From positions 1-64,000 of the forward strand of contig JAZLDH010000012.1 in NCBI GenBank assembly GCA_045614605.1: a stretch of 64,000 nt of DNA, read 5' to 3'. This document shows, in pieces, positions 58,993 to 64,000 of this stretch; within the stretch, counting starts at the first letter, position 1; each line of letters opens with the position of its first letter. This stretch comes from Onthomorpha sp937906975 (GTDB lineage Bacteria; Bacteroidota; Bacteroidia; Bacteroidales; P3). The position numbers and the translations under genes were made by a program. The notes beneath the pieces are model-generated. The model was not told the DNA's origin. It worked only from the letters and a program-made list of their open reading frames with translations, and did not search any database.

Positions 58993-59439
58993 ATGGCTAT
59001 TTTAGAATACGATGACACTTATTTTATGCAAAAGGCTTACGATTTAGCCCTTTGTGCTCTTCAAGAGGGAGAAGTACCTGTTGGAGCAATCATCGTGTGT
59101 CAAGATAAGATTATCGCCTCTGCTTACAATCAAACACAAAAGCTCAACGACCCTACCGCACATGCTGAAATGCAAGCAATAACCTGTGCAACCGATGCAA
59201 TAGGTGGAAAATACCTTAACGACTGTACACTTTATGTAACCTTAGAGCCTTGCGTTATGTGTGCAGGAGCATTGTATTGGTCGCAGATTGGCAGAGTTGT
59301 CTTTGGAGCAAAAGACGAAAAACGCGGAGCATCAAGACTACAAGAAAACATTTATCACCCTAAAACTCAAATCACATCAGGCATATTAGAGGAAGAATGC
59401 TCCAAACTATTAAAAGATTTTTTCAAGAAAAAGAGATGA
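58993..59439 (+). CDS. tadA: tRNA-specific adenosine deaminase
   Basis: Deaminates A34 to inosine in tRNA-Arg(ACG). 148 residues with zinc and catalytic motifs HAEMQAI (His and Glu) and LEPCVMCAGAL (two Cys). EVPVGAIIV and ARSNVVFGA-type (here IGRVVFGAKDEKRGA) segments are also present. Normal length. It precedes rel by 4 bp, a probable operon. Confidence 0.95.
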   Translation: MAILEYDDTYFMQKAYDLALCALQEGEVPVGAIIVCQDKIIASAYNQTQKLNDPTAHAEMQAITCATDAIGGKYLNDCTLYVTLEPCVMCAGALYWSQIGRVVFGAKDEKRGASRLQENIYHPKTQITSGILEEECSKLLKDFFKKKR

Positions 59440-59443
59440 TTCT

Positions 59444-61672
59444 ATGTATATAATAGATGAAAAATTAGAACGTACAGAAATTCTAAAACGTTATAAGGAA
59501 CTAATTAGAATTGTTTCTCACACAAGCGAGAAAGACGAGAAACGACTAATCAGAAAAGCATTTGTAGTTGCAATGAACGCACATTCAGGCGTTAGACGCA
59601 AGAATGGAGAGCCATATATTTATCATCCTTTGGAGGTTGCAAAGATTGCATCATACGATCTTGGACTTGGAGCAACCGCCATCGTATGTGCCTTATTGCA
59701 CGATGTGGTTGAGGACACAAACTACACTCTTGAAGACATCGAAAACATATTTGGAGAAAAAGTAGCACAGATTGTTGATGGGCTAACAAAGATTGATGGT
59801 GTTTTTGAAAACAACAACCATTCTATTCAATCGGAAAACTTCAAGAAACTTTTCACCGCAATGGGCGATGACATGAGAGTGATTCTCTTAAAGCTGTGCG
59901 ATAGATTGCACAACATGAGAACCTTGGATTTTATGCCAAAACACAAACAACTTAAAATAGCTTCTGAAACGCGTCAGTTTTATGTTCCGCTTGCTCATCG
60001 ACTTGGATTATATGAAATAAAGAGTGAACTTGAAGACCTTGCAACAAAGCATATAGATTCTAAAAAATATTTTGAAATAGAAGCAAGACTAAAAGACAGC
60101 GAAGAGGAAAGAGAAAAGTTTATTGAGACTTTCTCTGAGCCTATAAAACAAAAACTAATAGAACGTTGCTATAAGTTTACGCTTTCAGGTAGAGTGAAAT
60201 CTATTACTTCAATTCTTGGAAAAATAGAAAAGAAAGGCGTAAAATTTGAAGAAATTTATGACATCTTTGCCATTAGAATCATTTTAGATGTACCTATTGA
60301 ATCGGAAAAAGAGGCGTGTTTTTCAGTCTATTCCATCATAAGTTCTATGTACAAACAAAGATTGGATAGATTTAGAGACTGGCTTACAAATCCAAAAAGC
60401 AACGGTTACGAAGCATTGCACTGCACTGTAATGAGTAGTCAAGGAAAATGGGTGGAAATCCAAATTCGTAGCCAAAGAATGGACGACATTGCCGAAAAAG
60501 GTCTTGCTGCCCATTACAAATACAAAGAAGTTAAAGAAGGTGATTTAGACAACAACTTAGATTCTTGGCTAACAAAGGTAAGAGATTTATTGGATAATGA
60601 TTCATCTACAGCAGTTGATTTTGTAAATGACTTTCAACTCAGCGTAGTTACTGACCAAATAACAGTGTTTACGCCAAAAGGAAAAGCAATTGACCTTCCT
60701 GTAAACTCAACTGTATTGGATTTTGCCTACAATGTGCACACCGATTTAGGTAATCATTGTATGGGAGCAAAGGTTAATTACAAAGTTGTACCTATTGAAC
60801 ACAAACTAAAAGCAAGCGACCAAGTTGAAATCATCACTTCAAAGATTGTTCAACCAAAAGAAAGTTGGCTTGAATTTGTTAAAACATCTAAGGCAACAAA
60901 CGAAATAAAAAACTACATAAAAGACCTAAGAAAAAGTTTTTTCAATCAAGGTGTAAGCAAACTACAAGAACTTTTCAAATCACAAAACATAGAATATAAC
61001 GACAATAACGTAGAAAGATTAAGGCATTTTGTAAAAATCACCAACCAAATAGACTTTTTCTACAAAATTTATGAAGAAAAAATTGGACTTGCCGAAATAA
61101 GACAATGTTTTAAAAAGGCTCAAAAGAACTCTCCTTGGATATTCTTTAAAAATGGACTTGTTCCTAAAAAGAAAGACAATACTACAAAAACTCTAAAAGA
61201 AGAACTTGCCGAACAAACAAGAAATAATCCTGAACAACTTCTAATTGGTAAAGAAAATGAGAACCTTCCATACTCCACAGCTAAGTGTTGTAACCCTCTT
61301 CCTGGCGATGAAATCATAGGATTATTACGCGAGAATTGCATTGAAGTGCATCGTACTTCATGTAAAAAGGCTATTGATGAGATGAGTAAGTATGGACACC
61401 GTATCATTAAGGCAAAATGGAGAGAAAACGAGAAAATCACTTTCCTTGCAGGAATTAAAATCACAGGAATAGACCGTAAAGGATTGCTTCACGACCTGAC
61501 AAGAATTATCTCCGAGGCTTGGAATGTAAATATAAAAGGCTTGGTTATGGAAAGTAACAACGGATTATTTGAAGGCAATCTTATGGTTTATATCTCCCAC
61601 GCCGAACACCTCAACAAACTAATTCAAAATATCGAAAAAGTAGAAGGTATAGAAAGAGTTTCGAGAATGTAG
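59444..61672 (+). CDS. relA: Bifunctional (p)ppGpp synthetase/hydrolase, RelA/SpoT family
   Basis: Alarmone enzyme of the stringent response. The 742-residue protein has an HD hydrolase domain with intact metal residues (IYHPLEVAKI, LLHDVVEDT, LKLCDRLHNMRTL). The synthetase domain has SGRVKSITSILGKIEKKG, FAIRIILDV, NPKSNGYEALHCTV and EIQIRSQRMDDIAEKGLAAH. A TGS domain (ITVFTPKGKAIDLP), a zinc-finger-like CCNPLPGDEIIG region and a C-terminal ACT domain follow. Both catalytic halves look functional, so it is likely the single long Rel of the cell. Ends at the hairpin at 61672-61700. Confidence 0.94.
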   Translation: MYIIDEKLERTEILKRYKELIRIVSHTSEKDEKRLIRKAFVVAMNAHSGVRRKNGEPYIYHPLEVAKIASYDLGLGATAIVCALLHDVVEDTNYTLEDIENIFGEKVAQIVDGLTKIDGVFENNNHSIQSENFKKLFTAMGDDMRVILLKLCDRLHNMRTLDFMPKHKQLKIASETRQFYVPLAHRLGLYEIKSELEDLATKHIDSKKYFEIEARLKDSEEEREKFIETFSEPIKQKLIERCYKFTLSGRVKSITSILGKIEKKGVKFEEIYDIFAIRIILDVPIESEKEACFSVYSIISSMYKQRLDRFRDWLTNPKSNGYEALHCTVMSSQGKWVEIQIRSQRMDDIAEKGLAAHYKYKEVKEGDLDNNLDSWLTKVRDLLDNDSSTAVDFVNDFQLSVVTDQITVFTPKGKAIDLPVNSTVLDFAYNVHTDLGNHCMGAKVNYKVVPIEHKLKASDQVEIITSKIVQPKESWLEFVKTSKATNEIKNYIKDLRKSFFNQGVSKLQELFKSQNIEYNDNNVERLRHFVKITNQIDFFYKIYEEKIGLAEIRQCFKKAQKNSPWIFFKNGLVPKKKDNTTKTLKEELAEQTRNNPEQLLIGKENENLPYSTAKCCNPLPGDEIIGLLRENCIEVHRTSCKKAIDEMSKYGHRIIKAKWRENEKITFLAGIKITGIDRKGLLHDLTRIISEAWNVNIKGLVMESNNGLFEGNLMVYISHAEHLNKLIQNIEKVEGIERVSRM

Positions 61673-61705
61673 AAAGTTTTTCGATTGCAATTGAACTTTC
61701 TTTTA
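61672..61705 (+). terminator. Terminator of the tadA-rel operon
   Basis: GAAAGTT (61672-61678) pairs with AACTTTC (61694-61700), followed by TTTTATT; the loop contains a nested CAATTG-type palindrome. It begins at the last base of the rel stop codon. Confidence 0.65.
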
Positions 61706-61745
61706 TTCGCATTGTTGAATCTTTGAACCTAATATTTTATGTGTT

Positions 61746-62276
61746 ATGAAAAAGATTCTACAATGCGTATTCGCAATTGGATTATTAAGCCTTGGGCTAT
61801 CCTCTTGCAGTTCCAACAAGTCAATGCAAGCAGTGGACAATTCTACTGTAAGAGAATTAGACGTAACTCGTTACATGGGGCAATGGTATGAAGTTGCTCG
61901 CTATGACCATTCCTTTGAAGAAGGATTAACTCACGTAAAAGCAAATTACAGACTTTTACCTAACGGAAAGATTGAGGTGGTTAATTCAGGAATTAAGAAC
62001 GGAGAATTTAAAATGAAAAAAGGAAAAGCAAGGCAACTAAGCATTAAAGACCCCGGAAAGTTAGAAGTATCATTTTTCCTATGGTTTTACTCCGACTATT
62101 ACATAATGGAATTGGACAAAAACTACAATTACGTTGTAGTAGGCAGCTCTTCCGATAAATATTTGTGGATTTTAAGCCGCACACCTAAGTTAGAAGAAAG
62201 CACAAAACAAAACCTTCTAACAAAAATCTCCGAAAGAGGCTACGATACAACCGCACTTTACTTTGTGCCACAATAG
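61746..62276 (+). CDS. blc: Bacterial lipocalin lipoprotein
   Basis: 176 residues with signal peptide and lipobox LSSC (Cys21), so it is probably anchored to the outer membrane. The lipocalin fold is marked by the GxW motif in YMGQWYEVARYDHSFEEGL and by the second structural block YNYVVVGSSSDKYLWILSRTP. Blc proteins bind fatty acids or lysophospholipids. The gene is monocistronic, with a strong terminator; its promoter is not clear. Confidence 0.9.
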   Translation: MKKILQCVFAIGLLSLGLSSCSSNKSMQAVDNSTVRELDVTRYMGQWYEVARYDHSFEEGLTHVKANYRLLPNGKIEVVNSGIKNGEFKMKKGKARQLSIKDPGKLEVSFFLWFYSDYYIMELDKNYNYVVVGSSSDKYLWILSRTPKLEESTKQNLLTKISERGYDTTALYFVPQ

Positions 62277-62289
62277 TTTTAGAAAACAA

Positions 62290-62334
62290 AAAGGGCGTGT
62301 AAAGACCTTTATTCATTGTCTTCACACGCCCTTT
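62290..62334. terminator. Strong terminator between lipocalin and sugar transferase genes
   Basis: AAAGGGCGTGT (62290-62300) pairs with ACACGCCCTTT (62324-62334); an inner AAGA/TCTT stem extends it. It serves both convergent genes. Confidence 0.9.
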
Positions 62335-62354
62335 GCGTATTTAAGTGGGATAAC

Positions 62355-63053
62355 TTAGGCGCTAAAATTTTTGTTAAATGTTTCCACGTCTTTTTCTAAA
62401 TCTAGTCGTGGTAAGGTTTTAAAAACTTTGTAAACCAAATCGCTCTTTGGGAACAATATTACCCAACAAGTAAGGAATATTATCATAAAATCAACATACA
62501 AAGAGTGATTATGATAATACCATTTTTCTAATTCTCCCTTTTGAGGTTGGATAAACTGACGAGCAAACTCTACTGGGTCTTTTGCTTTTGAAACATAATA
62601 TTCTTCATCTCTAAATATTACTGAACCTATTCCCGACAATCCTGGTGTTACTTGTGAGATACATTCTTTTACGTCTTCGGCATATAAATCGTAAGTTTTC
62701 TTAACTAATGGACGAGGACCTATAATACTCATATTTCCTATAAGTATATTTATCAATTGAGGTAATTCATTGATTTTTGTCTTACGAAGAAATTTACCCA
62801 TTGGTAAAACCCTTGGGTCATTTCTTGTTGTTACGGTTCCTGTTCCTATGTTTGGTGAGTTTTTAAGCATAGTTGCAAACTTCCAAATATCAAAAGGCTT
62901 TCCTCCTTTGCCTATTCTTTCTTGAAAATAGAAAACATAGTGTTCTCCTGTTAGCAATAATCCTATTATTACAGGAATTAACAATGGAGAAAGCACTGTT
63001 AAGGCTAACAATGCCATTACAAAATCGAATAATCTCTTTATTATCTTATACAT
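62355..63053 (-). CDS. Polyprenyl-phosphate sugar-1-phosphate transferase (initiating sugar transferase)
   Basis: 232 residues of the bacterial sugar-transferase (PglC/WcaJ C-terminal domain) family. It has an N-terminal membrane or re-entrant helix (about 5-33), the Arg-rich start ERIGKGGKPFDIWKFATM, and KFLRKTKINELPQLINILIGNMSIIGPRP with the catalytic Asp/Glu region. A C-terminal amphipathic segment and hydrophobic stretch (about 184-203) follow. It transfers a sugar phosphate to undecaprenyl phosphate to start capsule or exopolysaccharide repeat units. Its ATG is 1 bp from the upstream dehydratase stop, so the two form a glycan operon. Confidence 0.88.
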   Translation of the reverse strand: MYKIIKRLFDFVMALLALTVLSPLLIPVIIGLLLTGEHYVFYFQERIGKGGKPFDIWKFATMLKNSPNIGTGTVTTRNDPRVLPMGKFLRKTKINELPQLINILIGNMSIIGPRPLVKKTYDLYAEDVKECISQVTPGLSGIGSVIFRDEEYYVSKAKDPVEFARQFIQPQKGELEKWYYHNHSLYVDFMIIFLTCWVILFPKSDLVYKVFKTLPRLDLEKDVETFNKNFSA

Positions 63054-63054
63054 A

Positions 63055-64000
63055 TTACATCTTTTGGTCTAAGTTCTTACCTTTTTCTTCGTGCTCAAAG
63101 TTAGGAATGAATTTCTTTAACAAAGCAACTACTTCTTCTTTCTTAAAATCACTTCTTTGGAACAAAGCTTCCATTTCTTCAAAGAAAGAAAGGATTTCTG
63201 TTTTCTCCCTACAAGGATAGTTTTCTATTACTCCCAAAGAAGAAAATCTTTCCATATTAAGTTGTTCTCCTTCTATATAAAATTCTTCGTAACCTTTTTC
63301 ACCTGTTGTGTCAGAAGCGAAATAATAAACAGGATATGTATCAGAATCTTCTGGCATTTCAGCAGCAAATTTTCTTGCTTCTTCTTCGCTAGTGCAATAT
63401 TTAATTTTATATCCTAAGCTTTTAAGAAAATCATCACAAATTGCAGAAAATGTCATCATTTGTTCTTCTCCAAGTTTTGGGAAGAATATTTCACCTGTAT
63501 TACCAAGCATACATGCCAACATACAGATTTGACCACTTTCGTCAGGAGATACGAAATATCTTTTAACGTCATTTGGCGATGAAAGAGGCTGATTTTTCAT
63601 CATTCTTTCGATAAAGCCTGCTAAAAGCGAACCATTAGAAAATGCAACATTAGCAAAACGTGCTGTTGTTATCTTAAAATATTTGGAATATGACATTATC
63701 ATTTCTTCCATAACCTTTTTGCTACAACCCATTATGTTTACTGGATTTGCTGCTTTGTCGGTAGATACACAGAAAAAGTGTTTTGGTGGTATCTCTACTA
63801 ATAAATCCATTAGCTTTCTTGCTTTCAAAACATTGTTTTCTATCAATGCTTCAACAGAATATTGGTCTTTTTCACTTCTTACGTGTTTGTGTGCTGAGAA
63901 GTTAGCAACTATGTCAAATCCTCCTTCGTTTCTGAATATTTTTTCAAAAATTGGGTCAGCAAAATTCAAAGGATAGGTTCTGTAATCTTGTGGAACATAC
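63055..64000 (-). CDS. Nucleotide-sugar 4,6-dehydratase-like SDR enzyme (partial, cut by right edge)
   Basis: The frame is open to the end of the window, so the N-terminal part, including the NAD-binding glycine motif, lies outside. The visible 315 residues show the FlaA1/PglF/CapD-type pattern: VANFSAHKHVRSEKDQYSVEALIENNVLKARKLMD is reduced but clear, and FFCVSTDKAANPVNIMGCSKKVME carries the family's T-D-K site and the conserved lysine. FANVAFSNGSL and RYFVSPDESGQICML follow. It probably makes a UDP-4-keto-6-deoxy hexosamine used by the downstream sugar transferase. The C-terminal tail (about 240-315) is longer than usual. Confidence 0.8.
   Translation of the reverse strand, partial: YVPQDYRTYPLNFADPIFEKIFRNEGGFDIVANFSAHKHVRSEKDQYSVEALIENNVLKARKLMDLLVEIPPKHFFCVSTDKAANPVNIMGCSKKVMEEMIMSYSKYFKITTARFANVAFSNGSLLAGFIERMMKNQPLSSPNDVKRYFVSPDESGQICMLACMLGNTGEIFFPKLGEEQMMTFSAICDDFLKSLGYKIKYCTSEEEARKFAAEMPEDSDTYPVYYFASDTTGEKGYEEFYIEGEQLNMERFSSLGVIENYPCREKTEILSFFEEMEALFQRSDFKKEEVVALLKKFIPNFEHEEKGKNLDQKM

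Noticed and set aside
1..64000. tRNA genes
   Set aside because: I found no cloverleaf; the only TTCGAA-type loop is in the Y-like RNA, which lacks an acceptor stem with CCA and a D-arm with GG.

Overview
The window is a gene-dense chromosomal segment of a low-GC member of the Bacteroidota, most likely the order Bacteroidales. Three kinds of evidence support this. First, the promoters follow the Bacteroidota pattern TTTG-N19-TAnnTTTG. Second, most starts lack a Shine-Dalgarno sequence. Third, the gene content is typical of the phylum: glycine-lipid synthases GlsB/GlsA, a DUF3078 outer-membrane protein, a GWxTD protein, a BatA-like protein, a patatin-beta-barrel fusion, a LysM plus periplasmic-binding-fold protein beside guaA, and RprY/RprX-like two-component genes. 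Apart from one ATPase gene fragment and possible IS-end repeats it reads as core genome.

Layout. 1-130: promoter and boxA-like leader pointing off the left edge, probably of an rRNA operon. 0.3-6.5 kb: MerR regulator, dusB-uvrB-mnmE, a small lipoprotein. 6.5-8 kb: ATPase remnant, tsaC, pepE. 8-14.5 kb: BatA-like protein, DUF3078 protein, S41 protease, signal peptidase I. 14.5-17.9 kb: a Ro60 (TROVE/vWA) gene with two structured RNAs and a divergent WYL regulator. 17.9-24.5 kb: flippase-like protein, MscS channel, hflX, ribE, DPP IV, polyprenol-phosphate mannosyltransferase. 24.5-32.5 kb: three secreted envelope proteins and guaA. 32.7-36.5 kb: wecA-type transferase, ftsE, two glycosyltransferases. 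36.5-41.4 kb: rlmB, lolD, patatin-barrel protein, PLP gamma-lyase family enzyme. 41.9-44.8 kb: aspA and arginine decarboxylase. 45-48.3 kb: FKBP lipoprotein, two-component system and a PepSY-like lipoprotein with a probable operator. 48.3-53 kb: YitT protein, pfkA, engB, glsB, glsA. 53-64 kb: aldehyde dehydrogenase, rpsA, GWxTD protein, glycosyltransferase, tadA, rel, lipocalin, and a sugar transferase plus a dehydratase cut by the right edge.

Two observations stand out. (1) The Ro60 gene is flanked on its own strand by two RNAs with the same unusual fold. Each has an outer helix interrupted by a single bulged U, a conserved internal loop (CGUA opposite GNUUGUU), an inner helix of exactly 8 bp, and a 3' U tract. 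The helices differ in sequence yet both pair, so these are probable Y RNAs. One lies between the promoter and the Ro60 start codon; the other, which carries a T-loop-like hairpin, lies directly after the stop codon. (2) At least nine AT-rich arrays scattered over the window carry a CTTAG/CTTTG core (or its reverse complement) repeated with an almost exact 21-bp period. Some share an identical 21-bp unit more than 8 kb apart, several sit directly upstream of promoters, and two lie inside glycosyltransferase coding sequences.
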